Below, in pieces: positions 33,412-44,666 of a stretch of DNA of 64,000 nt. Numbering within the stretch: the stretch's first letter is position 1; every line of letters starts with the position of its first letter. The DNA lies in assembly GCF_007970665.1 (NCBI RefSeq), contig NZ_CP042430.1, positions 1,488,001-1,552,000 on the forward strand, in the 5' to 3' direction. The DNA is from Baekduia soli (GTDB lineage: Bacteria; Actinomycetota; Thermoleophilia; Solirubrobacterales; Solirubrobacteraceae). Under the pieces are notes generated by a model that searched no databases, was not told the DNA's origin, and was given only the letters and a program-made list of their open reading frames with translations. Made by a program: the position numbers and the translations under genes.

Positions 33412-34158
33412 GTGCTCCTCCTCGATGTGGCGCACCCGGAGGACCCGGCGCTGGACCTCGCCGTCTCGCACGCGCTGCTGCGCCGGGTCGGCGCGGGCGC
33501 CCTGGGACCCGTCGTCCGCGTCTGCCGCCCCGGCCCGACGATGGCCTTCGGGCGCCTGGACGCGCTGCGGCCGGGTTATGGGCAGGCCGCCGCGGCCGCC
33601 GCGGCGCACGGCTTCACGCCGGTGCTGCGCCTCGGCGGCGGACGGGCCGCCGGCTACGACCACGGGTCGGTCCTCGTGGAGATCACGACGCCCACCGAGC
33701 GGATCGCCTCGGGCATCGAGGAGCGCTTCGAGGACGCCACCGCGCTGCTGGTGGCGACCCTGGAGGCCGTCGGCGCCGACCCCGCCGTCGGCGAGCTGCC
33801 CGGCGAGTACTGTCCCGGGCGGTTCTCGATCCACGCCGGCGGGCGGATCAAGGTCGCGGGGACCGCGCAGCGGTCGATCCGGGGGGCGTCGCTGGTGGCC
33901 GCGGCGATCGTCGTGGAGGGGGGCGACCGCCTCCGGGCCGCGCTGGTCGACGTCTACGCCGCGCTCGGGCTGTCGTGGGACCCTGCGACCGCGGGGGCGG
34001 TGGAGGACGTCGCCGCCGGCGTCGGGGCCGGCGACGTGCAGGAGGCGGTGCTGGACGCGCTGCGCCGGCGCGGGCCGCTGGAGCCGGCGGCCCTGGACGA
34101 CGCGACGCTGGAGCTGGCCCGCGGGCTGCGCGCCGCACACGCCGTCGACGTCCCCTGA
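33412..34158 (+). CDS. lipoate-protein ligase A / octanoyltransferase family protein
   Basis: A 248-residue BPL/LplA-fold protein. LRLGGGRAAGYDHGSVLVEI matches the RxxGGG-x-x-x-H lipoyl-binding loop, and FSIHAGGRIKVAGTAQRSIR carries the lysine of the catalytic loop. The usual cysteine of LipM-type octanoyltransferases would lie near PGEYCPGRFS, where one Cys is present, so an octanoyl transfer role is possible. It might serve the lipoyl domains of the pyruvate dehydrogenase encoded at 43.3-46.5 kb (inference). GTG start, one base after the MFS stop. Confidence 0.8.
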   Translation: MLLLDVAHPEDPALDLAVSHALLRRVGAGALGPVVRVCRPGPTMAFGRLDALRPGYGQAAAAAAAHGFTPVLRLGGGRAAGYDHGSVLVEITTPTERIASGIEERFEDATALLVATLEAVGADPAVGELPGEYCPGRFSIHAGGRIKVAGTAQRSIRGASLVAAAIVVEGGDRLRAALVDVYAALGLSWDPATAGAVEDVAAGVGAGDVQEAVLDALRRRGPLEPAALDDATLELARGLRAAHAVDVP

Positions 34159-34270
34159 GTCGGCGAACGGGGCGCCGAGGGCGGCCCGTGCGACCAGGGC
34201 GAGAGAAGGCCCCGGGGATCATGGGCGCCCGGGCATTCATGCGTCCAAGGCGCGCTCGGACCGGCAGTCA

Positions 34271-34276
34271 TAAGCT
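34271..34276 (+). promoter_or_regulatory. -10 box of the LysR gene (leaderless)
   Basis: TAAGCT ends six bases before ATG 34283. Confidence 0.5.
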
Positions 34277-34282
34277 GAGACC

Positions 34283-35191
34283 ATGGACCTGCGCCAGCTG
34301 CGCTCGCTCGTCGCCCTGGCCGAGGAGGGCCACTTCACTCGTGCGGCGGCCCGCATGCACATAGCGCAGCCCGCGCTCTCCCAGCAGATCCGGCGCCTGG
34401 AGGACGAGCTCGGCCTCGCGCTCGTGGACCGGACCACCCGCCGGGTTGCGCTGACCGACGCGGGGATCCTGCTCGTCGCGCGGGCGCGCCGCGCGCTGGG
34501 CGAGATCGACGCCGCCCGCGCCGAGCTGGCCGACCTCGCCGGGGTGCGGGCCGGGCACCTGGTCATCGGCGCCATGCAGTCGCTGGGGCCGTTCGACCTG
34601 TCCCGCCTGCTCGCCGAGTTCCACGGCCGCCACCCGGCGGTCGAGCTCACGGTGCTCGAGGAGGTCAGCGACGCGCTGCTGGCGATGGTGCGCAGCGACC
34701 AGGTCGACCTCGCGTTCGCCTCGCTGACCGAGGGCGGCGGGCAGGAGGGCATGGCGACCCAGCGCCTGGTCACCGAGCCGCTCGTGGTGCTCCTGGCGCC
34801 CGACCACCGGCTCGCTGGCCGGGGCCGCCTGCGGATCGCCGAGCTGCGCGACGAGCGCTTCATCTCCTTCCGCGAGGGCGCCGGGCTGCGGCGCATCCTC
34901 GACGCGGCCGCCCTCGAGGCGGGCTTCGAGCCCCAGATCGCGTTCGAGACCAACGAGGTGCAGCGCGCCCAGGCGCTGGCCTCGCGCGGCCTGGGCGTCA
35001 CGATCGTCCCCGAGTCCGACGGAGACCGCCAGGGACCGCCGGTCGTGGCGGTCGCGCTGCACCGCCCGGCGATCACGCGCGACGTGACGCTCGTCTGGCG
35101 CGAGGCGCGCCGGCACACCCCGGCGGCCCGCGCGTTCCTGCAGCTGGCCCGCGGCGCCGACCGGACGGGCGCTCCCGCCTCGGGGGGCTGA
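34283..35191 (+). CDS. LysR-family transcriptional regulator
   Basis: A 302-residue LTTR. MDLRQLRSLVALAEEGHFTR and AAARMHIAQPALSQQIRRLE form the winged helix-turn-helix; residues ~90-295 are the periplasmic-binding-like effector domain (GHLVIGAMQSLGPFDLSRLL). LTTRs usually control a divergent gene, but the upstream neighbour points the same way, so its target is not obvious. It ends two bases before the histidine-kinase gene, hinting at co-transcription with the two-component system. Confidence 0.92.
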   Translation: MDLRQLRSLVALAEEGHFTRAAARMHIAQPALSQQIRRLEDELGLALVDRTTRRVALTDAGILLVARARRALGEIDAARAELADLAGVRAGHLVIGAMQSLGPFDLSRLLAEFHGRHPAVELTVLEEVSDALLAMVRSDQVDLAFASLTEGGGQEGMATQRLVTEPLVVLLAPDHRLAGRGRLRIAELRDERFISFREGAGLRRILDAAALEAGFEPQIAFETNEVQRAQALASRGLGVTIVPESDGDRQGPPVVAVALHRPAITRDVTLVWREARRHTPAARAFLQLARGADRTGAPASGG

Positions 35192-35193
35192 CG

Positions 35194-36288
35194 GTGCGCG
35201 CCGCTGGGATACTGGGCCGGCTCGGGCGCCGCCAGGCGCCCGCCACGGGCATGCAGTCCGCCGACCACTTCAGCGACAACGGCGACCAGAGCGCGGTGCT
35301 CGCGCTCCAGGTCGCGCTGTCGGGCGTCTTCTCGGTGGTCGCGCTGCTGGCCTGGGCGGTCACGGGCGCCGGCTACTTCTGGCCCATGTGGGTCTGGCTG
35401 GCCGTCGGCGCGCCGTTGGCGATGCACCTCGCGCTGCGCCAGGCGCTGGAGGTCGAGCCCGGCCAGCCGCGCGGCCTGGCCGTCCACGCGGCGACGACCG
35501 GCGTGGTCTGCGGCGTGCTCATCGTCCTGTGGGGCATGACGGGGCGCGGCGCGTTCTGGCCGGTCTGGCCGCTGCTGGCGCTCGGCACCGTGCTCTCGGT
35601 GCACGTGGTGATCTTCCGCCAGTGGGACGAGCTGCCGGGCGCGCGCGAGCAGGAGCTGGCCGACCGCGTCGACGTGCTGACCCGCACGCGCCGTGGCGCC
35701 CTGGACGTCCAGGCCGCCGAGCTGCGGCGCATCGAGCGCGACCTGCACGACGGCGCGCAGGCCCGCCTCGTCGCGCTGAGCATGCAGCTCGGCCGCGCGG
35801 AGGCGCGGCTGGAGGACCGGCCCGAGGTCGCCGCGCTGCTGCGCGCCGCGCGCAGCGAGGCCAGCGCCGCGATCGCCGAGCTGCGCGACCTCGCCCGGGG
35901 CATCGCGCCGCCCGTGCTCGCCGACCGCGGCCTGGCCGCGGCGATCGAGGCCCTCGGCCGCCGCGCGGCGATCCCGGTCGAGGTCGACGTGCAGCTGTCC
36001 CGCCGCCCGCTGCCGGTGGTGGAGACCGCCGCGTACTTCGTCGTCGCCGAGGCGCTGACCAACGTGGCCAAGCACGCCGGCGGGGCGTCGGCCCGCGTCC
36101 GGGTCGCCGAGGAATCCGGGCGCCTGGTCATCGTGATCTCCGACGACGGGCCGGGCGGCGCGGACACCGACGGCGGCGGGCTCACGGGGCTGCGCCACCG
36201 CGTCGAGGCGCTGGACGGCGCGCTGGAGGTCTCCAGCCCGTCCGGCGAGGGCACCACCATCAGGGCGGAGCTGCCGTGCGAGTCGTGA
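35194..36288 (+). CDS. NarL-type sensor histidine kinase
   Basis: A 364-residue membrane kinase. Two pairs of hydrophobic segments at ~residues 30-75 and 90-130 (a 2TM-like repeat, both with the phrase FWP) anchor it; there is no large outer sensor. RRIERDLHDGAQARLVALSM holds the phosphoacceptor His of the HisKA_3 family; EALTNVAKHAGGASARVRV, then SDDGPGG and GLTGLRHRVEAL form the ATP-binding domain. GTG start. The response regulator starts 13 bp inside this gene, so the pair is translationally coupled. Signal unknown. Confidence 0.9.
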   Translation: MRAAGILGRLGRRQAPATGMQSADHFSDNGDQSAVLALQVALSGVFSVVALLAWAVTGAGYFWPMWVWLAVGAPLAMHLALRQALEVEPGQPRGLAVHAATTGVVCGVLIVLWGMTGRGAFWPVWPLLALGTVLSVHVVIFRQWDELPGAREQELADRVDVLTRTRRGALDVQAAELRRIERDLHDGAQARLVALSMQLGRAEARLEDRPEVAALLRAARSEASAAIAELRDLARGIAPPVLADRGLAAAIEALGRRAAIPVEVDVQLSRRPLPVVETAAYFVVAEALTNVAKHAGGASARVRVAEESGRLVIVISDDGPGGADTDGGGLTGLRHRVEALDGALEVSSPSGEGTTIRAELPCES

Positions 36289-36932
36289 TCGCCGAGGACC
36301 AGGCCCTCCTGCGCGAGGGCATCGTCGCGCTCCTGCGCGAGCAGGGCATCGACGTCGTCGCCCAGGCTGAGGACGGCCCCGGCCTGCTGCGGATCCTCTC
36401 GGGCCACAGGCCCGAGCTGGCGATCGTCGACGTCCGGCTGCCGCCGACGTTCACCGACGAGGGGATCCGCGCGGCGCTCGAGGCCCGCAGCCGCCACCCC
36501 GAGCTCGGCATCCTCATCCTCTCCCAGTACGTCGAGCCGGTGTACACCGCCGAGCTGCTGGACTCCGCGGGCGGCGGGATCGGCTACCTGCTCAAGGAGC
36601 GCGTGGGCGACGTGCCGGCCTTCATCGACGCCGTGCGGCGCGTGGCCGCCGGGGGCACGGCGCTGGACCGCGAGGTCGTCGCCGAGCTCGTCCGCGGCGG
36701 CCCGGGCGGCGAGGGCTCCGAGGCGCTCGACGGCCTGACCCCGCGCGAGCACGAGGTGCTCGAGCTCATGGCCGAGGGCCGCACGAACGCCGCCATCGCC
36801 CGGGCGATGGTCGTCACGCCCGGCGCGGTGGAGAAGCACATCTCGAGCATCTTCGGCAAGCTGGACCTCCCCGCCACCGACGACGACCACCGCCGGGTGC
36901 TCGCGGTGCTGACCTACCTGCGCGCCGGCTGA
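36276..36932 (+). CDS. NarL/LuxR-type response regulator
   Basis: A 218-residue two-domain regulator. RVVIAEDQALLREGIVALL starts the receiver with the acidic pair; ELAIVDVRLPPTFTDEG carries the phosphorylated Asp; YLLKERVGDV has the conserved Lys. Residues ~150-215 are a LuxR helix-turn-helix (LTPREHEVLELMAEGRTNAA, ending VEKHISSIFGKLDL). GTG 36276 is used; GTG 36285 would lose the first strand. Partner of the kinase just upstream. Confidence 0.92.
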   Translation: MRVVIAEDQALLREGIVALLREQGIDVVAQAEDGPGLLRILSGHRPELAIVDVRLPPTFTDEGIRAALEARSRHPELGILILSQYVEPVYTAELLDSAGGGIGYLLKERVGDVPAFIDAVRRVAAGGTALDREVVAELVRGGPGGEGSEALDGLTPREHEVLELMAEGRTNAAIARAMVVTPGAVEKHISSIFGKLDLPATDDDHRRVLAVLTYLRAG

Positions 36933-37007
36933 CCCGGGCCGCCGGAGGTGTGGGACCTGTGCACCAAGGTGGGGTGACCCGGCGCCGGGCGGCCCCGTTG
37001 GGTGGGC

Positions 37008-37493
37008 ATGAACGCCAAGCTCCTCTCCTGCATCGGCGCGCTGGGCGCCGCGGCCGGGCTCGTCCCCGCGAGCGCCGGCCTGGCGCAGACCGCGCCGACC
37101 ACCGTCCCCAGCCTGAAGCTCGTCGGCGCCTACGCCGTCAAGGACACCAGGATCAACCCGGGCCGCACGACGATCGCCACCGTGTTCCGCACGGCGTCCG
37201 AGCTGCCGCGCCGCTACGACGGCATGATCCGCGCGAGCGGGTTCCTCGACGGCGTCGGCCACTCGGTCGGCTCGGTCAAGGGCCGCCACGGCACGTCCCG
37301 GCACTGCTACGTCATCTACACCAACGTGGTCGACGGCCACCTGCCGGGCGGCGGCTCGTCGGCCCGCCTCGGGACCAGGCACACGCTGGAGGTCGCCGCG
37401 CGCGGGACCGACGGCGACCTCGTCGCCAAGACCCAGGTGCACATCCGCGCCCAGCGCGCGGGCGACGCCTCCGGCCGGCCGCTGGGCTGCTGA
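37008..37493 (+). CDS. small secreted hypothetical protein
   Basis: A 161-residue protein with a clear signal peptide (MNAKLLSCIGALGAAAGLVP, cleaved near ASAGLAQTA). The mature part is about 130 residues, beta-rich, with one internal Cys (RHCYVIYTN) and a final C-terminal Cys, possibly a disulfide. No family recognised. It follows the two-component genes by 75 bp and converges with the MmpL gene. It could be under control of that regulator (inference). Confidence 0.65.
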   Translation: MNAKLLSCIGALGAAAGLVPASAGLAQTAPTTVPSLKLVGAYAVKDTRINPGRTTIATVFRTASELPRRYDGMIRASGFLDGVGHSVGSVKGRHGTSRHCYVIYTNVVDGHLPGGGSSARLGTRHTLEVAARGTDGDLVAKTQVHIRAQRAGDASGRPLGC

Positions 37494-37509
37494 GCCGTTG
37501 CCCCGTCGT

Positions 37510-39720
37510 CTACGGCACCGGCGCCTCCGGCCTGAGGGGGGCCGGGACCGGGGGCGGCGGGGCGTCGTCGTCGACGGCGCCCTCCACGTTCAGGCGCGGC
37601 AGGATCCGCTCCAGCCACGACGGCAGCCACCAGTTGGCCTCGCCGATGGCCAGCATCATCCCCGGCACGAGCACGCTGCGCACGACCAGGGCGTCGAACA
37701 GCACCGCGCTGGCCAGCCCGATGCCGAACAGCTTGATGACGCGCTCGCCGCCCAGCACGAACGCGGCGAAGACCAGCACCATGATGGCGGCCGCTGCGGT
37801 GATCGTGCGCCCCGTGGCCGCGAGGCCGTGCTTGACCGCCTCGCGGTTGTCCCCGCGCCGGTGCCACTCCTCGTAGATGCGCGAGACGAGGAACACCTCG
37901 TAGTCCATGGACAACCCGAAGAGGATGGCGAAGACCATCACGGGCAGGAACGCCTCGATCGGGCCCTCGCGGCTGATGCCGATGAGCTCGGCGCCCCAGC
38001 CCCACTGGAAGATCGCGACGACGATCCCGAATGAGGCGCCGATCGACAGCAGGTTCATCACGGCGGCCATCGCGGGGATCACGAGGCTGCGGAACACCAC
38101 CATCAACAACAGGAACGACAGCAGCACGACGATCCCGATGAACAACGGCAGCTTGCCGGTCAGGACCTTCGAGAAGTCGATGAAGATCGCCGTCTGGCCG
38201 CCGACGAGCACGTGCACGCCGCCGGTCCCCGCCGCGGCGGGCACCACGTCGCGCCGCAGCCTGCGCACCAGGTCGCTCGTCGACTTGTCCTGAGGCGAGC
38301 CCTTGGGGAACACCTGGGCCAGCGCGACGCCACGGTCGCCCGTGCCGCCGACGACCGCCGAGCGGCCGGTGGCCACCACGCCGTCGGTGCGGCCCACGGC
38401 GGCCAGGACCTTGTCGAACCGCGCCTTGTCGGCGGCCGTGTTCACGCGGGCAACGAGCTGGAGGGGGCCGTTGAAGCCGGGGCCGAAGCCCTCGGCCAGC
38501 AGGTCGTAGGCCTTGCGCGTCGTCGAGCCGGCCGGGTCCGAGCCCTGGTCGGAGGAGCCCGTGCGCAGCGACAGGAACGGTGCGGCGAGGACGAGCATGG
38601 CCACCGCGGCGACGATCGCGGCCGGCAGCGGGCGCCGCTGCAGGCGGCCCGCCCACCGCGCCCAGGCCGGCGACTCGTCGGTCGTCGTGTAGGACCCGGC
38701 GGCCAGCGACCGGCGCTGGCGCCGGGTGAGGACCTTGGGGCCGAAGAAGCCCAGCAGGGCCGGCAGCAGGGTGAGCGCGGCGATCACCGTGCAGGCCACG
38801 ACGATGCTCGCGGCGACCGCGACCCCGTAGAGGAAGCTGACGCCCAGCGCGAACATGCCCAGCAGCGCGATGCAGACGGTGATCCCCGCGAAGAGGACCG
38901 CGCGCCCCGACGTGTCGATGGCCTGGACCACGGCCTCCTCGGGCGTCTTGCCGCGCATGAGGGCCTGGCGGAACCGGGTCACGATGAACAGCGCGTAGTC
39001 GACGCCGACGCCGAGGCCGATGAGCAGCGACAGCTCCGAGCTGAACGACGCCATCTGCAGGATGTGCGACAGCAGCCCGATGACGGCGATGCCGGCGGCC
39101 AGCGAGAGGCCGGTGGCCAGCAGCGGGAGGATCGCGGCCAGCAGCGACCCGAACACGAGGAGCAGGACGACCAGCGCGGCCACGAACCCGATGAAGGTGC
39201 CGCCGACGCCCTGCTGTCGGGCCTGCTGGATGACCTGGCCGCCGAGCTCGACCTGCAGCCCGCCGCCCGCAGCGTCCTGGGCCGTCGTGATGAGCCTCTT
39301 GCCGGCGCTGACGGGGACGGAGACCGGGTCGCCGTCCATGGTGACGGTTGCGTAGGCGATGCGGCCGCTGCGGGAGATCTGCGCGCCGGCGCCGGCGCCG
39401 TACGGCGACGTGACGGTCGCGACGTGCGGGAGCTTCGCGACGCGGGCGAGCATCGCCTCGACCTTCGCGCGTACGGCGGCGTCGGTCACCGACCCGCTGC
39501 GTACGGCGACGACGATGCGCTCCGTGTCGCCGGAGGCCTTGGGCGCGCTGCTCTTGAGCAGGTTCAGCGCGTCGGCGCTGTCGGTGCCGGGCAGCTTGAA
39601 GGTGTCGCGGTAGTCGCTGCCGGCCGCCCCGTGGACGGCGGAGAGCGCGACGACCGCGCCGATCCAGCCGAGCAGGACGATGCGGCGGTGGGTGTAGCAC
39701 CAGCGGGCGAGAGAGCGCAT
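37510..39720 (-). CDS. MMPL/RND-superfamily exporter
   Basis: A 736-residue membrane protein with about 12 helices in two halves, each with an outer domain after the first helix. LIGLGVGVDYALFIVTRFR (helix pair with the GxGxDY-ALF motif) and its second-half copy FGLSMDYEVFLVSRIYEEW are the proton-relay motifs of MMPL transporters, which export lipids or drugs. ATG 39720 precedes the first helix; the further upstream frame has no sense. The gene ends in a Pro-rich tail. A good operator lies in the divergent gap with the GntR gene. Confidence 0.92.
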   Translation of the reverse strand: MRSLARWCYTHRRIVLLGWIGAVVALSAVHGAAGSDYRDTFKLPGTDSADALNLLKSSAPKASGDTERIVVAVRSGSVTDAAVRAKVEAMLARVAKLPHVATVTSPYGAGAGAQISRSGRIAYATVTMDGDPVSVPVSAGKRLITTAQDAAGGGLQVELGGQVIQQARQQGVGGTFIGFVAALVVLLLVFGSLLAAILPLLATGLSLAAGIAVIGLLSHILQMASFSSELSLLIGLGVGVDYALFIVTRFRQALMRGKTPEEAVVQAIDTSGRAVLFAGITVCIALLGMFALGVSFLYGVAVAASIVVACTVIAALTLLPALLGFFGPKVLTRRQRRSLAAGSYTTTDESPAWARWAGRLQRRPLPAAIVAAVAMLVLAAPFLSLRTGSSDQGSDPAGSTTRKAYDLLAEGFGPGFNGPLQLVARVNTAADKARFDKVLAAVGRTDGVVATGRSAVVGGTGDRGVALAQVFPKGSPQDKSTSDLVRRLRRDVVPAAAGTGGVHVLVGGQTAIFIDFSKVLTGKLPLFIGIVVLLSFLLLMVVFRSLVIPAMAAVMNLLSIGASFGIVVAIFQWGWGAELIGISREGPIEAFLPVMVFAILFGLSMDYEVFLVSRIYEEWHRRGDNREAVKHGLAATGRTITAAAAIMVLVFAAFVLGGERVIKLFGIGLASAVLFDALVVRSVLVPGMMLAIGEANWWLPSWLERILPRLNVEGAVDDDAPPPPVPAPLRPEAPVP

Positions 39721-39773
39721 GCAGGACCGGGGAGGGAGGAGACGGGAGTTGTCCGGCAGCGTACCAGCGGAAC

Positions 39774-39790
39774 TGGAGATTCCGTCTCCA
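39774..39790. promoter_or_regulatory. inverted repeat operator upstream of mmpL
   Basis: TGGAGA-TTCCG-TCTCCA, extended by matching AA/TT one base further out (39771-39793). It is the type of site bound by TetR-family repressors, 54 bp upstream of the MmpL start. No TetR gene is adjacent. Confidence 0.6.
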
Positions 39791-39910
39791 CTTAACGGAT
39801 GCTTCGCGCGGGCTCCCAGCGCGGGCGGTTGGCCGCCGTCGCGGGCGCGGATGGCGCGAAGGTGGTGCGTGACCACACGAATGCGACATCGGTCCGCGAG
39901 ACTACCGTAC

Positions 39911-39920
39911 TTGTATACTA
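39911..39920 (+). promoter_or_regulatory. GntR operator overlapping the -10 of the pdh operon
   Basis: TTGTATACTA contains TATACT (39914-39919), the best -10 box in the gap, and is one base from TTGTATACAA, the site known for several FadR-class GntR repressors. ATG 39929 follows nine bases later. Confidence 0.6.
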
Positions 39921-39928
39921 GCCGACAC

Positions 39929-40621
39929 ATGCGGATCTCCCTCGCAGAGCGGGCGCTGGGGACCACCGCACGCGAGCGCGTCTACACCGCGCTGCGTGAG
40001 GCGATCGTCAGCGCCGAGCTGGCGCCCGGTCGGCGGCTCTCGGAGAACGAGCTCGCCGAGCGCCTCGGCGTGAGCCGCACGCCCGTGCGCGAGGCGCTCG
40101 TGCGTCTTCGCGAGGACCGCCTGGTGGCCATCGTGCCCCAGCTGGGCACCTTCGTGACGCTCATGGACCCCGCGGCGGTGGCCGATGCGCACTTCGTCCG
40201 CGAGGCGCTGGAGGGCGCCGCCGTCCGGCTGGCCGCGCGACGCGCGGCACCTGCCGACGTCGCGGGCCTGCGGCGGACCATCGCCGAGCAGCAGCGCGCC
40301 GACGCCGCCGGCGACGCCGACGCCTTCGACCGCCTCGACGAGGCGCTGCACCGCGACCTCTGCGCGCTGTCGGGGCGCGAGGTCGCCTGGCGCCTCAGCC
40401 AGCGCGCCCGCGGGCAGCTGGACCGCGTGCGCCGCCTCAGCCTGCCCGAGGCGGGCTTCCGCGCGCAGATGATCTCCGAGCACCGCGAGGTGGTCGACGC
40501 CGTCGCCGCCCACGACCCCGATGCCGCCGAGCAGCGCCTGCGCCGTCACCTGCGCATGGCGCTGTCGAGCCTGCCCGACATCCAGAAGTCCCATCCCGAG
40601 TACTTCGAGGAGGAGGCCTAG
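39929..40621 (+). CDS. GntR/FadR-family regulator of the pdh operon
   Basis: A 230-residue FadR-class regulator. Residues ~12-75 are the winged helix (RERVYTALREAIVSAELAPG, LSENELAERLGVSRTPVREA). Residues ~85-220 form the helical FCD ligand domain with DAHFVREALEG, LDEALHRDL and EHREVVDAV, the Asp/His metal set. It lies three bases before aceE, so it is the first gene of the operon, as pdhR is in Escherichia coli, though it is not a close PdhR homologue by eye. A TTGTATACTA site on its own -10 suggests autorepression. The effector could be pyruvate or another small acid. Confidence 0.86.
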   Translation: MRISLAERALGTTARERVYTALREAIVSAELAPGRRLSENELAERLGVSRTPVREALVRLREDRLVAIVPQLGTFVTLMDPAAVADAHFVREALEGAAVRLAARRAAPADVAGLRRTIAEQQRADAAGDADAFDRLDEALHRDLCALSGREVAWRLSQRARGQLDRVRRLSLPEAGFRAQMISEHREVVDAVAAHDPDAAEQRLRRHLRMALSSLPDIQKSHPEYFEEEA

Positions 40622-40624
40622 ATC

Positions 40625-43278
<2,654 letters not shown>

Positions 43279-43282
<4 letters not shown>

Positions 43283-44580
43283 AGCAGGTCACCGTCCCGG
43301 ACATCGGTGAGTTCAGCGACGTCGAGGTCGTCGAGGTGCACGTCGCCGCCGGCGACGAGGTCGCCGAGAACGACCCGCTCGTGACGCTGGAGACCGACAA
43401 GGCGACGATGGACGTCCCAGCGCCGTTCGGCGGCGTTGTCGAGGCCGTGCTGCTCAAGGTCGGCGACCGCGCCTCGCAGGGCACGCCGGTCGTCGCCCTG
43501 GCGGCGGCCGGGGGTGACGCGCCCGAGCAGGACGCCGTCCAGGCCTCACCGCCGACCGCGGCGGGCGCCCCGGCCGAGGCGGCCCAGGCCGACACCGTGC
43601 GCTCGGCGGTCTCCGCGGAGGCCTCGGCGCAGCCGGCGCCCGAGCCGCCCGCGCCCGCGGCCCCCACGCCCTCCGGCACGGCCGACGAGGTCTACGCCAG
43701 CCCCTCCGTGCGCCGGCTGGCCCGTGAGCTCGGCGTCGACCTGCACGCCGTCAGCGGCTCGGGGCGCAAGGGCCGCATCGTGCCCGAGGACGTCCGCGCG
43801 TTCGCCGACGGCGGCGCGCCCGCCGCCGCGGCGCAGGGCGCGTCCGACATGGGCCTCGACCTGCTGCCCTGGCCGACCGTCGACTTCGAGAAGTTCGGCG
43901 AGGTCGAGCGCGTCCCGCTGAGCCGGATCCGGAAGATCTCGGCGGCCAACCTCGCGCGCAACTGGGTGTACATCCCGCACGTCACCCACAACGACGAGGC
44001 CGACGTCACCGAGCTCGAGGCCTTCCGCAAGCAGCTCAACGCCGAGCAGTCCGACGTCAAGGTGACGATGGTCGCGCTGCTGCTCAAGGCCTCGGCGGCG
44101 ACGCTCAAGGCGTTCCCGGACATGAACTCGTCGCTGGACGGCGACGACCTCGTCCGCAAGCACTACTACCACCTGGGCTTCGCCGCCGACACGCCCAACG
44201 GCCTCGTCGTGCCCGTCGTGCGCGACGTGGACCGCAAGGGGATCCTCGAGGTGGCCGCCGAGCTCACCGAGCTGTCGGGCAAGGCCCGCGCCGGCAAGCT
44301 CGGCCCGGCCGAGATGGCGGGCGGCACGTTCACGATCTCGAGCCTGGGCGGCATCGGCGGGACCTCGTTCACGCCGATCGTCAACGCGCCGCAGGTCGGC
44401 ATCCTCGGCGCCGTGCGCACGGCGACCAAGCCCGTGTGGGACGGCACGCAGTTCGTGCCGCGCCTCATGCTGCCGTTGTCGCTGTCCTACGACCACCGGG
44501 TGATCGACGGCGCCGCGGCCGCCCGCTTCACGGCCCACCTGAGCGGCGTCCTGAGCGACCTGCGGAGGATCCTGCTTTGA
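43279..44580 (+). CDS. aceF: dihydrolipoamide acetyltransferase (E2 of PDH)
   Basis: A 433-residue E2 with one lipoyl domain (residues 1-78, lipoyl Lys41 in ETDKATMDV), a Pro/Ala linker, a peripheral-subunit-binding domain near 140-175 (YASPSVRRLARELGVDLHAV) and the acyltransferase core (195-433) ending with SYDHRVIDGAAAARF, which holds the catalytic His and Asp. One lipoyl domain instead of the three in Escherichia coli. ATG 43279 overlaps the aceE stop; GTG 43270 is an alternative. Product: acetyl-CoA from acetyl-lipoyl. Confidence 0.93.
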
Positions 44581-44666
44581 CCACGCGGAAGACCTCGCCC
44601 GGGGGGACCGGCTTCCGAGCGCGAACTCGCCCAGGGGGGCTCGCTCGCGCGGCCCGAGGAGACCAG

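Noticed and set aside
44581-44666. Attenuator between E2 and E3 genes
   Set aside because: GCGCGA/TCGCGC can pair, but the stem is short and a good ribosome binding site follows, so an operon with a simple gap is likelier.
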